The notes beneath the pieces are model-generated. The model saw nothing but the letters and a program-made list of their open reading frames with translations, ran no database searches and was not told where the DNA came from. The position numbers were made by a program, and so were the translations under genes. Below are positions 23,406-35,561 of a stretch of DNA of 64,000 bases, piece by piece; position 1 is the stretch's first letter; every line of letters starts with the position of its first letter. This DNA is from Saccharina japonica (taxonomy: Eukaryota > Sar > Phaeophyceae > Laminariales > Laminariaceae). The stretch lies in the NCBI GenBank assembly GCA_008828725.1, contig MEHQ01000638.1:265579-329578 (forward strand), in the 5' to 3' direction.

Positions 23406-24578
23406 GAGATTCGTACGTGAGCATCGATCTGCAGGTATTATACCATGACTCGGAAAATCGCAGGCTTCGACAAAAGCAACTCGTCACGGTACAGCACGGA
23501 TCTGAGGCACGCGCATGCATGATGTAATGGCTGCTGCTGCCGCTGCTGCTGCTGCTGGGCAGCAGGTTTGTAACATTGAGGTTGTACTGTTTGTAACACG
23601 CTCTCGGTGGTGCTGCTGTTGTTCGTGTGTGCTCCCCGTGCTCTCGGCAAGAAACGCACAAAAAACGCACGACTGAACATAAACAGGGCCTCACGCAGCG
23701 AAACCCGGGAAATCGGCTTATCCACTCCCGCGGGAAAAAAAACTTTGAGCGCCCGCCACGCGAGCTACAGTGCTCGGATCGAGCTCAAACCTCGACCAAT
23801 GTGTCCGGCCGGGCCTCCCGTGTCGGGGTACTTACCATTTTGCCGAAAAGCGCTCGCGCTGAGAGAAAAGTTGCGAAAAGTGCGAAAATTTCACAAACAT
23901 AACTATACATATTCTCGTCGATCGCAAGAAAAAGGCCATTTTTTCAAGTTTGAAATCGATCGACAAACACTACGACTGCGTCACGAAACCAAATAACGCA
24001 TATCGCTGATAACGGGGTCTGAGCCACAGTTCTAATAACCCGGTACATGATATATGGCGGGCGCCGACCTGGCGTCTGCAAAAACAAATACTTGGCTCAT
24101 ATGATGAAACACAAATGACAAACACTCTCGATCCCTCTCCAATGACCTAAACTATTATTTTTTGGAATGTTTTTGGACAAAGACAGTAAGACTCCGGGCG
24201 CAGTCGCTCGTCCCCTAAACTACGGAAATAAATGAAACCTTCGAACCCGCTATGCAATTGCAATTGTTTCACCCTTGCTCGGCACGAAGTGGATTAGTTA
24301 GTCGTTGGATGAATCTATATCGATATTGAAGGTCAATCGTTGGATGACTGTCGCGTGAGTGATGCTGGTGTGGGTGCTGTGGTGGTGTTCTTGCGTGCGG
24401 TGTGATTCCGCCTATCGCACTGGAAATTCCCAAGAAATTGGAAAAAGCACAAAATATAATGCACGCAGCATACCACAAAATTTCATATTATATTAATTCA
24501 CTTGATTCCTATTTTCATAAAGTCACTTCATTTTCAATATAATAAAACCACTTGCTTTCGATTCCAATCACATCAGAG
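23406..24578. other. No gene recognised; CTG microsatellite
   Basis: It contains a GCTGCTGCTGCCGCTGCTG tract at about 23530-23560. No recognisable gene or RNA. Confidence 0.4.
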
Positions 24579-24581
24579 CAA

Positions 24582-24816
24582 TCCCACGGTAGGGGTGCCA
24601 CTTTTTGACTCAATATTGTCTGACCGGTTGAGCTCCTCATGTGAGTAACCACCGGATACTCTTTGTTATTCTACACGTATTTTGTTTCTGGACAACCGCA
24701 TTGAAAGGTTTGGTCGGGTTGCGCGAACGAATGTTTCCGAACATGTTTCGGGTGGGATATTGAGCTCCTCATGTAAGGAGCTCAGAAAATGCTGCTGCGC
24801 CCCTACCGTGGGATGA
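24582..24816. mobile_element. MITE-like element with ~17-bp terminal inverted repeats
   Basis: TCCCACGGTAGGGGTGC at the left end is repeated inverted as GCGCCCCTACCGTGGGA at the right end. Inside, TTGAGCTCCTCATGT occurs twice (about 24630 and 24759). There is no coding capacity and no clear target site duplication, so the transposon class is open. Confidence 0.6.
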
Positions 24817-25240
24817 GTCATCACTTGATCTCAACTTTCACGTTTTCGTACCGTAGTTTTACCACTGCATTGTATTACAAAACAGTTATACCCTCCTAGG
24901 AAAACATGGGAGACCTCGGTGTATTTGTTCGGTTTTGGGCGACTCCAACTAACGCTCGGGACAAAGACGAGTACAGCAGTTGCTACCAACGGGGATGTTG
25001 AGATAGGGCACATACCCTTTTGGATCATGCTGTATAGCTGTATGGGTGCAAGTTAAAGGTGCTTTCCATAGCGAACATTTGCAGTAATCCACCCTCTATC
25101 CAATACAGGCGTCATTTGGGCCCTTAAGGTCTGCACACTGTCCTCTGATCTGCCGGGAAAGCGTACCTCACCGAAAAGCCAAAAACACAGCAGGTCGGTC
25201 GTCCAGATGCATGCAGCAGGAAAATCAACAGGGCTTGAGC

Positions 25241-25355
25241 CAGCATCCCCGGCAAAGGAAACCTGGGTGGCCAGGCACCCCACGACCCACGGGGTCATTG
25301 TAACGTTCGCCGCTTTTAATTTCGAGTATTGCATCGCTGGTGGTGTCAATCACCC
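25241..25355 (+). repeat. Dispersed repeat R3, plus copy
   Basis: This ~115-bp segment is matched, inverted and with roughly 78% identity by eye, at 25855-25975. The shared core is ACCCCACGACCCACGGGGTC. Both copies leave a similar peptide open (GLEPASP..., PTTHGV, VASGVNH or IAGGVNH), which could be chance or a decayed coding repeat. Confidence 0.65.
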
Positions 25356-25854
25356 CGTACTCGTCAGGTGCTTGTACTGCTGTAAAAAAAAAAAAAAATC
25401 CCGAGTACTCGCACAAAAATGTCACTAATGTCGATTCTTGGATCAAGGAGGGAAACTTATGCAGATTATGCTGCTTGTAGGCGCAACTTGTACTCGACCT
25501 AAGGGTTAGGGGTGCACATAATATTTGGCGTGGTTACTGTACTCTACTAAAGAGTTGGAGGAGAGCAATCAACGAAGCAAATGGTCTCGCCCTTCAAAAG
25601 TGGGGGTTCTGTCTGTCCAGCTCCGCCAAGAGAGAGAAGTATCCCCAAAGTCTCAACAGAGTAGATTAAGGATCCACCTTGAACACCAGCCCGTTCGCCC
25701 TCGACAAGCTGCAGCACCCACGGACTTGCTACATAATTTAAAGTTGTCCTCTCAACAACACAGCCAGCCTCAAGCTATCGCAGCGAAAACGAAGCCTCCA
25801 GCAGCGGGATATCAGACTCTTCCCCGCAAGGAATCTGGAAATGAAAACACACCC

Positions 25855-25975
25855 ACCGTGATTCACACCACTAGCGACGCAAGCATCAAAACTAAAAACG
25901 GCCAATGTTAAATCGACCCCGTGGGTCGTGGGGTACTTGGCAGCCTTGGTTTGGTTGGGCGGAGATGCGGGCTCA
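25855..25975 (-). repeat. Dispersed repeat R3, minus copy
   Basis: Inverted partner of 25241-25355. The ~500 bp between them shows no recognisable gene. The pair could be two insertions of one repeat or the ends of a single foldback element. Confidence 0.65.
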
Positions 25976-25999
25976 CGACCCATTAATATTCATGGTGAA

Positions 26000-28040
26000 C
26001 GCATCTGGACGACCGACTAGCGCGTCTTTTGCCGTTAGGAGACACACAACTTCCCGGCAGATTGGAGGACAGTATGGCGGCCACAAGAGCTCAAAGGACG
26101 CCGGCATTGGAAATAGGGGGGATGTATTGGCGTGTGTTACCGAAAGGGCCTTCTCTCCCGCCATACAGAGCTGTGGGGCAAAATATTTGATGTATACATT
26201 CTGGCTTGGTCGACTGCTTGTGATTCAACGAGCACAATAGTAAACGGATCAGTAATTTTCAAGGAAATAATTTTGACTTTCTTACACGATTGTTACTGTA
26301 ACTTCACCCCAAATAATCCAAAGAGCAGTTGCGAAAAAAAAAGGAATGGGAAATTTTTGATTTGGAGAAAATAATACCTATAAACTTGAGCGAGATAGGT
26401 GATCTCATACTTGATTTAAAATAGTGAAGGTATCCGTTTTTTGTTTCAGGCTGAAATATAGTTTATTAAAAAATCGAAACTCGACGCAGATACGAAAAAC
26501 AGTTTAAACCAAGCGAGATAGCCGCCTCTCTAACTCCAACGCAATAAAATCTACGTATATCAGCAAATTAGCACCAGCAGTACAGCAGTTGTGCATATAC
26601 ATGTACGTCTATACGCAGTATTGTATCATACCAGGCCAGGTACAATAGGGTGGGTGCGTTGTCGTACGAACAGCAGCTAGCTGCAGCTGCAAGTGGTACG
26701 CGCCCAGGTACACATACAGCAGTGGTGGGGATAAACCCTCTAGTGCACACAGTTCTACTATGCGCGTCGGGTACTGTCAATACGTACTATAGTATTGGTA
26801 CCCCGAACAATGCCAGGGCAGGGCTCGTATAGCGGACGAAAACAAAAATACCATAGGATACTGGGCCACGATCCACATCCTATAACGCAATCCACCGATG
26901 ATCCAACTGATCAGATACATTGACACACCATATGCCGGCATCCACACGGAGCCCTTGTACCAGACAAACAAAATACCAAACGAAAAACCGGGGCCGGCCA
27001 CCACGAACAGGTACGAACGCAGTCATCCACGTACCAACCGACCCACCCACACCCACCAGCTGTAACCCACTCACCTCCCCACACCCACCCACGTACGTAT
27101 GCACCAGCCGATCGACACACGCACCAACCGATAAACAAAAACCACTACTTCAACAGCAGTGTGAAACCAGCATAGAGATGCACAGCAGTGCGTACAGCAG
27201 AAGGAGTAGCAGTACGAGGAGCAGTAGTGGTAGCAGCAGTAGTAGTCGCAGTATTATACAACCCACCTACAACAGCAGCAGCATCAGCAGCATTCCAGAA
27301 AATTGCAGCCCACGTACGTATAGTGGACAAAAACAAATCGCCGGCACCGATGAGCAGCCCTTGTTTATCACGTACGTACAGAAGTGTGGCCCTTTCACCT
27401 TTTTGTCGATTTTTGTACGTCTGTTCTTTTTCATTTTGAAATCTGTGTCAAAACGGCCTAGTCGCGCAGGTTTGGGCCTATTTCGATTCTGACCTAAGTT
27501 CTGGAGATCACTTTTTGGGGACTATTTGAAAAAATCAATATCTTGATTTCAATGTCAAAAACACTTTGATTTTAGTGTAGAGGTTTTCTCTTTAAATTTG
27601 TGTGGATAGTTCGACTTGCCCTTGGTGTGGGGATTAGACCCCGGGCGAGAAAGCCCCCCGAATACGCTGTGAACAACTCCCTCCCCACGGATCCGTCACG
27701 TTTCAGAGGATAGAGCTAGCCGTCCCCGGGAGGCCTCCTTCCCCCTCACACCGCTCGCCGAGTTCGGCGTAGGCGCCCGTTCTCTCGCCAAGGTTGCAGA
27801 GGCCTGATGTATGGGGCGGCGGGGGCGTCGGTTTGGCGCCGATTGGGGTCGGGTGGCGCGCGGTAGAGCTGGTTTCCCGACGTGTATACCGAAACAAGCA
27901 TAGTGCTAACCTCAACCGACACCGCTAACCACCACCTTTTTTTCACGTTTATCGAAGCGATTTAAGCTTTTTGACTTTTCACGTTTAACGCTAGTTATCA
28001 GCTGTTCATCGTTCTCCTGACTCGTTCATCCTATCCACGT
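26000..28040. other. No gene recognised; CAG/GTA-rich low complexity
   Basis: AT-rich at 26220-26540. A CAG/AGT-rich low-complexity tract lies at about 27180-27300. ACCCACC-rich DNA lies at 27030-27120. No protein family seen. Confidence 0.4.
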
Positions 28041-28043
28041 GAT

Positions 28044-28160
28044 CTACGTTGCTACCGTGCCGTACCCTCATCGAAACTTTGATATCAATTTCCGTTTATC
28101 TTCTACGTTCGCAGTCTCACAGTCGAACACTTTTGCGAAAAGCCTTCGCGCCATTTTTAC
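28044..28160 (-). repeat. Dispersed repeat family R2, copy 2
   Basis: Reverse-orientation match to 33035-33150 and 8491-8610. It includes the complement of GGTACGGCACGGTAG-like, TTTCG...GAAATTGATA and AAACGGAAATTGAT-like segments. Divergence is appreciable. Confidence 0.55.
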
Positions 28161-28570
28161 ATCGATTGTCATCGCAAAATGCAGTCTCTTTCGCGTCCCT
28201 TTTCCCACGTATTACCGCCTCATATATATATACTTAAATGCAGTCACCTTTGCGCTGTGATCAATCCCTGCAGTACCATTCGTTCCGTAGTGCAGTCCCT
28301 CACCTACTGTACGTATCATTAATGAGTGTTGACAACAGCGTTATTTAATTTATACGTAGGCATATGGCAGATTCCATTATGAGTGTATCTGCTCTGCCCT
28401 TCTTCGTTGAACTCAGTACGTACTATTTTACACTTGATATTATTCGACATCAGTTAGTGGGCGGATAACAGATTAACGCGTATTCTCACTGGTGCATCGT
28501 AGCGTTCGATGTTGAATCTCTGGGCCGTATAATCCAATTTATTATATTCGCACTTCTGTCCCTCTCCCTC

Positions 28571-28854
28571 CATAGTCGTAACTCAGATCCGGGGTCACAA
28601 AGCAGGCTCTTCTCCCTCCTCCCCACTACGGTTTGTGCCTTGATTTCTATCGCCCAGAGAGTTCAGCAATCCCAACGCTCGTCGATGTTCATCGAATTTT
28701 GCTAACTCACGCTCTCGCGCATTCCGCCAGCCAAGATGTTGTTTTGCGAGGTAAAGTACCTACGAGCATGCACTCGGGGGGGCTCGAAACCAACCAACGA
28801 CCTTGACTCTAACGGGGACTACGTTCAAACCTGTCATTCCACCGGGGACGCCGG
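28571..28854 (-). mobile_element. tRNA-derived SINE, type 2 head
   Basis: On the minus strand it starts at GGCGTCCCCGGTGGAATG, carries a B-box-like GGTTTCGAGCC, then AGTGCATGCTCGTAGG. It continues with GAGCGTGAGTTAGCAAAATT and the common body (AACCGTAGTGGGGAGGAGGG, CCCGGATCTGAGTTACGACT). The head matches the copy at 32449-32771. Confidence 0.75.
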
Positions 28855-28859
28855 TTGTG

Positions 28860-29445
28860 TACGTGGTAGTACGTAGACACTATTAAAACTTGTTGTAATT
28901 AAAAACGTGGTACCTCGTTATTTATCACTGGCTGTGCTGCTCATGGCTGTACTCCGAATTGTAGAGTATGAATATGTAATAGCAGCTGCATATCATGTAT
29001 TGCTTGTAGACTACAACATCCCATCATCTACGTATATATATGACAATTGTTTAATTATAATGCGATCAACATTGTTGTTGGTATTACGACGTAATGAGGG
29101 TGCTTGGTTGTTAGTTGTTATCATAACGTTTTTGACCCTCAGACAAAGCATGTCAGATCGTGCTTTAGGCAAGAGGCCAAGGGTGCGCTACCAGTATACG
29201 GTATTGTTGCGCCGATGTGCAGCATTTAGTTCAGCAGTACTTCGTTTCACGTATAGTTTAAGTACGAGATAGTTATTGTCGAGTCGTTGTGGACTCCGAG
29301 AAGTGTTGGATTCGTGGGTAGTTCAAGCTGCGTTGAGTGTCGTGGGCTTGTTTTAAAAACAGAGTGCCTGAAGTGCGTTCAATTAGTAGGGCGTTTTAAG
29401 TGTCGTGTGCTCTTGGAGATATGTGGTTCTTCCAAGGGGTTTTAT
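28860..29445. other. No gene recognised
   Basis: The plus frame 28907-29272 is open for 121 codons and hydrophobic at its start, but has no recognisable domain and sits among repeats. Confidence 0.35.
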
Positions 29446-29449
29446 AACT

Positions 29450-29678
29450 GAGGTATATATATACTTGTGTGCGAACTCTTATGGCGATATGTTGCGGAGA
29501 TAAGTTTTGGCGGCTTGGGTACAGCTATCGTTTCAATGCTAAGCGTCCACATGCTCTTTTCGTTTGGCGCTATCAGTTACCAGCCATTTTTATCGCTACT
29601 TACATACAACCGCTGTCACGGTCCTGGGTTTGATTCAATGATCGGGCGTCGCCAGCCGCAAAAACCTTGTATATTATG
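29450..29678 (+). repeat. Dispersed repeat R4, plus copy
   Basis: It shares ATGGCGATATGT.GCGGAG, TTTTGGCGGCTTGGGTACAG, AAGCGTCCACATG and TTTGGCGCTATCAGTTACCA with the inverted copy at 31706-32058, ending in TTGATTCA.TGATCGGGCG. The minus copy has ~110 extra bases in the middle. The family is unknown. Confidence 0.7.
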
Positions 29679-29679
29679 A

Positions 29680-31705
29680 GATGGTACCAGACGGCGTGTG
29701 ACCAAATATACGTACGAGTTTCCCTACTACTATACAACAGTGTCGTCAGTCACTCCGTGGGAGCACTCTTAACTCCTGGCATTAGGTCTGACCTCCATCT
29801 TTCACCAAACGCTGCTATACTGCTATTTATGTCACTTTGGGGATCACGCGAGACTGCGACCAGCGGCCGTACAGGCCGCCGGCGAAGCCCCCTTTTCTGG
29901 ACTCACCGTGCATACTCGTACGAGTAGGTAAATGTATTTGGTTTTACACCAAGTACCTGGTGCAGGCATTTTCAGACAGGGTATGCCGTGGGCATGGCAT
30001 GCCCGTACTCGACATCCTCGCATGCAGCATGAGTAAAAGCTAACCGCGTGGTAGTCTGCACTGCACAAGTTGACCCCGGGTCGTCAACACCCACCCAGAG
30101 CCACGTGCACTCACCACCCGCCACTTATTATACGAGTACACGCATTCCTACCAGGTACATTCCAACCTGCTCAATGGCAATACTGGTGTTTGAACAAGTC
30201 GCACAAAAACTCGCACCTGTGGAGATTATGCCACCCCGGGTCAGAACACTGGACACCGCTGGGAGAAATTCAACGAAGTAACGACTTCGATCGTTTGAGA
30301 GGTGTTGTGCAGGCCGAAGTTGCAGGCTGTTGAGACTGCTTATCCGCCCCCTATCCCCAAAACCATAAGCCAAAACATATTATGGAAAACTTCATAATGC
30401 TTGCAACTGGTGCGGCCTCCTCTCTGCATCTCGTCTTCTCGGGTTCTCGTGTACAATTTCCAGCTTCGTTCGCCCTCGTGCGTTCGCCCAAGACAAAGTT
30501 TCTCTCTCTTACGAAAATCAGGCGTATCCGCTGGCAGCTGCATTGCCGGTTCCTTCCTGGTTGGCTTGTGCGCCGCAGCAAGAGGCTAGTAGTCCAGACA
30601 ACTCTTCGGCGTTGCTCCGGGCAAGAGGTGAGGCTCGGGAGTAGACAGAAGGGAGACCGGTTTTCATTTACAAGCATATGCGTCCGTTTGGAAGTTTTTA
30701 CCGAACCTAGGATTTCGTCCTGCTTTGGCTCTGCACTCTTTGACCAAACTACGCTGCACAGCCTGGCACAGCAGTGTACATTCTGTAGTCTTCGACCTCC
30801 GTTTAGCTCTGTAATAACCAGTCAGATTGTATAGCGAGACCCTACGCATTCTAACGTTTTGCTGAATACCTGGTACGACAGGTGGCGGCATCGTAGTATA
30901 ACGTACCTCAATATTGCTAGAGCGGTAAATTTTGTCGTACATGCGAAACGGTAGAGTATTTGGCTCGTAGGCTAATCACATGTACATACATACTCTCACC
31001 CTTCCCGCTTAATACACATGGTAAAAATTGTAAACACCACGCCATCGCACAGCAGTTTTGCAGAAAGGGAACATCTCACAGCAGGACAGGAGTAGGCTAC
31101 GGGTCAGTAGGCGTAGAACTGGCGATATGACATCGAAGAGTATCGGTTTCAGCCATCTGTGCGTTACTTTTATCTCCTGCAACGTTCGCGTGCGTTGGTA
31201 GTTAGTGGTCGCTTTTGCTGCATCACATCACACGCAGCACAGACGTACAGCACAACAGGAGTAGTAGTAACAGTTGCTGCTGCAACAGCCAGACCGAACT
31301 CACACTAATATTCTATCGGTAACACTTACTTTTATTTACGAACTCAAGGCTTCCCCCCGCAGTGGTCGTTTCGTTACACAAACCCAAATTGTTCCGTAGA
31401 CTTCGAGCTGTGACGCCAGTTGCAGTTATATCATCATGCGGTTGAAGTAAAGTAAAATTTAAATACCATGGTACTGCTGTGCGACGGCGGAAGGAAGCTC
31501 CTCGGTACGTACTCGATACGCATACGAATGACGAAGGAAAGCCACAGCCGTACTCAAATTCTCCAGAAACACCACCCACGAGCACCCCAGTTGAAATTGT
31601 CGGTACGGATCTCCCCCATACCACGCGCAAGGCACAGCGCCGTGAGTTGTGTGTATGTCGGGTTTACTAGCAGTCCTGTACCTGGACGAGCACTGGAGTG
31701 ATCTG
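29680..31705. other. No gene recognised between inverted R4 copies
   Basis: The longest frame, 30382-30834 plus (150 codons from ATG), has no recognisable domain. If the two R4 copies are the ends of one element, this would be its interior, but no transposase motif is visible. Confidence 0.35.
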
Positions 31706-32058
31706 AATATATACAAGGAGTTTGCGGCTGACGCCGCCCGATCAATGAATCAAACCCACAAGACCTTGACAGCGATGATATCTAAGTTGCGATAACTATG
31801 GCTGGTAACTGATAGCGCCAAACGAAAAACCCATGTGGACGCTTGGCATTGAGACGATCATTTCTCAGCGCCGTTGAAAAACAAAAAAAAAAACGCATAG
31901 GAACTTGGCTGTTAATAGGCAAAACTCATGGCCTTCGAGAAGACAACTCGCCAAGAAACGCAATACTCCTCCAATGGATATATTGCTGTACCCAAGCCGC
32001 CAAAAATCCACTCCGCTACATATCGCCATACAACCTCGCACACCAGTATATGTATATT
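31706..32058 (-). repeat. Dispersed repeat R4, minus copy
   Basis: Inverted partner of 29450-29678. An internal stretch of about 110 bases with a poly-A run near 31882-31892 is absent from the plus copy. It ends 15 bp before a SINE. Confidence 0.7.
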
Positions 32059-32073
32059 AAATAACAACACTAA

Positions 32074-32393
32074 GTCGGTCGCCCCGATGGTCTAGTGGTA
32101 CCCTCGCACGCTTCCACCTAAAAGCTTGTTTCCGGTGATCGAGTCTCACGTGGGTCGAACTTTTGAGTTTATTTGCAAAAATAAAAAATAAAACGGAATC
32201 AACTGTTGAGAGTGCCTATTGACTGTAGTGCGACGTAGCGTGGGTTGGCGCACATCGTAGCGTGGGTACGCACACATCGATGCAGATCGACGATGGAAGA
32301 AAAGGCTGAAGATGTCTCGCGATAAAAATGCAAGGCACGAACCGTAGTGGGGGAGAGGAGCCTACTTTGCGACCCGATATCTGAGTTACGACT
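32074..32393 (+). mobile_element. tRNA-derived SINE, type 1 head
   Basis: The head has A-box-like GATGGTCTAGTGGTA and B-box-like GTGATCGAGTCTCACG. A linker TTTGAGTTTATTTGCAAA and GGAATCAACTGTTGAGAG follows, then the shared body with CGATAAAAATG, ACCGTAGTGGGGGAG and TCTGAGTTACGACT. The head resembles tRNAs of the Gly/Glu/Asp kind (GATGGTCTAGTGG). Confidence 0.8.
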
Positions 32394-32448
32394 ATTAATA
32401 GGAAGGAGAGGGAAACAAATTGCGAAGATAATAAGAGAAAGTGTTCCC

Positions 32449-32771
32449 GGCGTCCCCGGTGGAATGGCAGGTTAATCTCGTCCCTGTTAGAAGAGTCAAG
32501 ATCGTGGGTTTGAGCCCTCCAGAGTGCATGCTCGTGCTCGTATCATATATATATACGAAGATACCTTTTCTCGCAAAAACAATAGCAGGTATGTTGACTA
32601 GCGAAAAGCGCGAGACAGAGCAGGATTTAGCAAAAATCGATGAAAATCGACGAGCGTTGGGAAGGCTGAACACTATGCGCGATATAAACGAAGGCAAGGA
32701 CCATAGTGGGGGAGGAGGGGAGAGGAGCCTATTGTGTGACCCCGGATCTGAGTTACGACTTCAGCAGTAGT
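32449..32771 (+). mobile_element. tRNA-derived SINE, type 2 head
   Basis: The head is GGCGTCCCCGGTGGAATG with B-box-like GGGTTTGAGCCC, then AGTGCATGCTCGTG, a TATA microsatellite, and the middle GACTAGCGAAAAGCGCGAGA. The common body contains GGAAGGCTGAACACTATGCG and CCCGGATCTGAGTTACGACT. Confidence 0.8.
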
Positions 32772-32801
32772 AGGGGAGTAGATAGACATAAATGCGAAGA
32801 T

Positions 32802-32900
32802 AATGCGCGATATAAACGAAGTCAATGATCGTAGTGTAGGGGAGGAGTGGAGAGGAGCCTGCTTTGTGACCCCGGATCTGAGTTACGACTACAGCAGTAG
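32802..32900 (+). mobile_element. SINE body fragment at duplication edge
   Basis: Only the 3' body is present (ATGCGCGATATAAACGAA, GATCTGAGTTACGACTACAG). It ends where the 7.8-kb duplicated block begins, so it marks the left limit of block copy 1. Confidence 0.8.
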
Positions 32901-33034
32901 GGAGGGAGAGAGAGAAATACGAAGATACTGAATGGGATTTTAAAATAAATGGGACAATGTACGTACGACGTATTTATTTTTACATAAGTATCATACCATA
33001 CATTACATAGAGAAATTGATGGCGAGCGGTGTAA

Positions 33035-33150
33035 AAAAGGCTCGAAGGCTATTCGCAAAGGGGCCCGACTCTATGGAACACGAAGGTAGAAGATAAACGG
33101 AAATTGATAGCGAAATTTCGACTAGGGTACGGCACGGTAGGCGGTGGCGA
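33035..33150 (+). repeat. Dispersed repeat family R2, copy 3
   Basis: It contains ATTCGCAAAGGGGCCCGACT, TAAACGGAAATTGATAGCG and TACGGCACGGTAGGC segments shared with 8491-8610 and 28044-28160. Its duplicate is at 41035-41150. Confidence 0.6.
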
Positions 33151-35561
33151 AGATGAACCAGTGAGGAGAACGGCGAACAGCTTATCGCTCGAGCGATTCA
33201 TAACACTAAGCATTTTGATATACTTCGTATATAGCATCTGAACTCACCAGCCGGGAGTTCCTCTAGGTCTGAGCAGGCGATAAAATGATATACCTGCCAG
33301 TTGTACTTTGTATGTTTGGTCGAAATAGCTTGCCGACTCGGGAGACTGTTTGGACTGTGGCTGGCACTACGTTCACACGCGGTTCGGGATCGTGCGTGTA
33401 GCGCTTACCTACTGCTATATGTCTCGTCAGGTGCGCTTCACAATCTGCGCCTGTTTTAAAGGTATTAGGGTAGGGTCGGAGCTACGTGTCCTAGCTTACC
33501 CATCTCGACATCTCAAATCTACGGCCCGCAGTACTGTCTTTGTGCTCCTGTGAGCACACACACGTGCAGGTAGTTGAGCTCGTTTGAATGGGCTTGAATG
33601 TTGTTAAGGGTTCACCTATGATTTCATCAAACGTCGCGACCGTATATCCAGCAATCTACTATCAGTAGTTCGGGGTGAACACAATGCAATGCGTAGCTGG
33701 AAGGAAACAAGTCGGGCGATGTATGAAACCAGTTGTTGCGGCTGGTTTACAATGCGTTGTTGCTCATTACTAATAACATGGTAGTACACAAGTATTATTA
33801 GCGTATAACCCTACGAGTCCAAGCCCCTTCGAATTCTGCGTACTGCTGTAGGAGTATAAACAATGACCTCTCATCGACCTGCATAGCACTTGAAACCACG
33901 TCCGGCCAAGCGTCACTTGTCGTAAACGTCCACAACACACGCCGCGGCATGGAGTGTTGCGGTGATCAAAGCTAAAAAAGTCGTGAAGGGTTTATACTGT
34001 TGAAGTCCTCGAGAGAGTACATCAGTATATATCACCGCTGGAGTGCCCGTTGTTGCGTCACTGCTTTAGTTTCTACGTAGATACCTGTCTAGTTTGGGGT
34101 GGTAGCACAACTCTGCAACTTCGATATGCATCTTCATTGAATCAGCACTACGAGTATGGTGGTATTATATGAGGTCATACTGTAGGTACGTGTACGATAA
34201 GCTCTATCATACCATGGTTTCTGCGCTGACGCGCATCGAAAAACTAAAGTGACCTCACGACTGTTGTACACTGCAAATCAAGGCTATCCGAACGTGGTTG
34301 CTTCGTGGAACAGTCTGCAGTGAAAAGGTGTGTCCAAGTTCAGGTATAGCGGGAGCCGTCGCGACTGCTCGAGTGCACCGTAGCGGTGCTGTTGCTGTAG
34401 TTTCTACGTCGACATAAATGTAGTTTTGGGTGGTAGCACAGCTCTGCAAATTGATGTGCGTACTGGTACTCGCACCAGCAGTGCGCACTTTGTTTTGGTT
34501 GTGTCGTAGCTTTTTTTAGAAGTGCGTATGTTGTTCGTGTCGGAAATTGCAGCGGCATGCAGAGATATTTCCACAAACTGTAAAATTGCAGAGTAGGCAT
34601 GCCTCTACCATAACACGAGAAGCAGTTGAAGTACGCGCTGCCGTTATTATCAATACTTGAGGACCTGACTATTGTCGTGGTTCTTGGTGGTGCTTCTACT
34701 AGAGTTGGTCTGCCGTGTGCTCTTCACCGTACTATACCATGATCTAGATTTTGTTTTCGCCCGCGGTCACGAGAGCGGAACAGATATACGACGCCAGATA
34801 GGCCCAGGAACAAACCAATTACAACTCTGGTACGCATCGTACATGTTAGGTATCCTTCTTGGATACTTGTATCAGCTGGAGCGAACAGCACGCATTTTTG
34901 TTTGAGTGTGAACCTCCCTGGCCACATCCGTGCTATGTTTAGGATGGCACTCGGATTGTCGAAGGCTCCTCACTCGAGTAAAGTATTGAAACCAACAAGT
35001 GAATTTCGAAAAAAAGTCGAAACCTAAGCCCGATACGCAATATCGACACCAAGGGATACATCAAGTATATTTGTCAAAATACATGTCGGATCAAAATGCA
35101 TTTATTAGTTGCGCTGGTGGTGTTCCCTCAACTAAGAGCTGATTTTCCGGCCTGCAAGTGAAACCATAAAATGCGCAAAGTTAAAACAGGAGTTGGGGTA
35201 CTGACAAGGTACAAACCCTCGAAATTATTCACTTTCCTTACTCTCAAAGTCAAATTCTCCACATGTTCCTTGTGGAAACTTTAATAACTTCAACTGCAGG
35301 CGGGTGGCAAATATACGACACGCCCAGTCTTATACTATGAAAATAGTTAGCACATACTATATGACTTACGTGAAACTTTTGCTCGGTCGATTTGACTTTT
35401 ATTTCCTCTAAGCAAAGGCCCGTGCGAAGGTTATGTTTCTCGTACCTCGTCATGTCGATATTATCACCAGTGTGGTTGTGAATTATATTGTGTGCAGCGT
35501 TGACTGTCGTTTAGGTTTCCTATTGCCCTCCTCGCTATAAGCATCGAGTAGCTGTGCGCAG
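33151..35561. other. No gene recognised
   Basis: Short frames only. A partly repeated segment (TAGTTTCTACGT, GGTGGTAGCACA, CTCTGCAA) occurs at about 34069-34125 and 34397-34450. It is present identically in block copy 2. Confidence 0.4.

Noticed and set aside
30382..30834. 150-codon plus frame from ATG
   Set aside because: No domain and no conserved pattern, and it lies among repeats; length alone is not enough.
32074..32160. Functional tRNA gene
   Set aside because: A and B boxes are present, but it does not fold as a proper acceptor stem and it continues into the SINE body.
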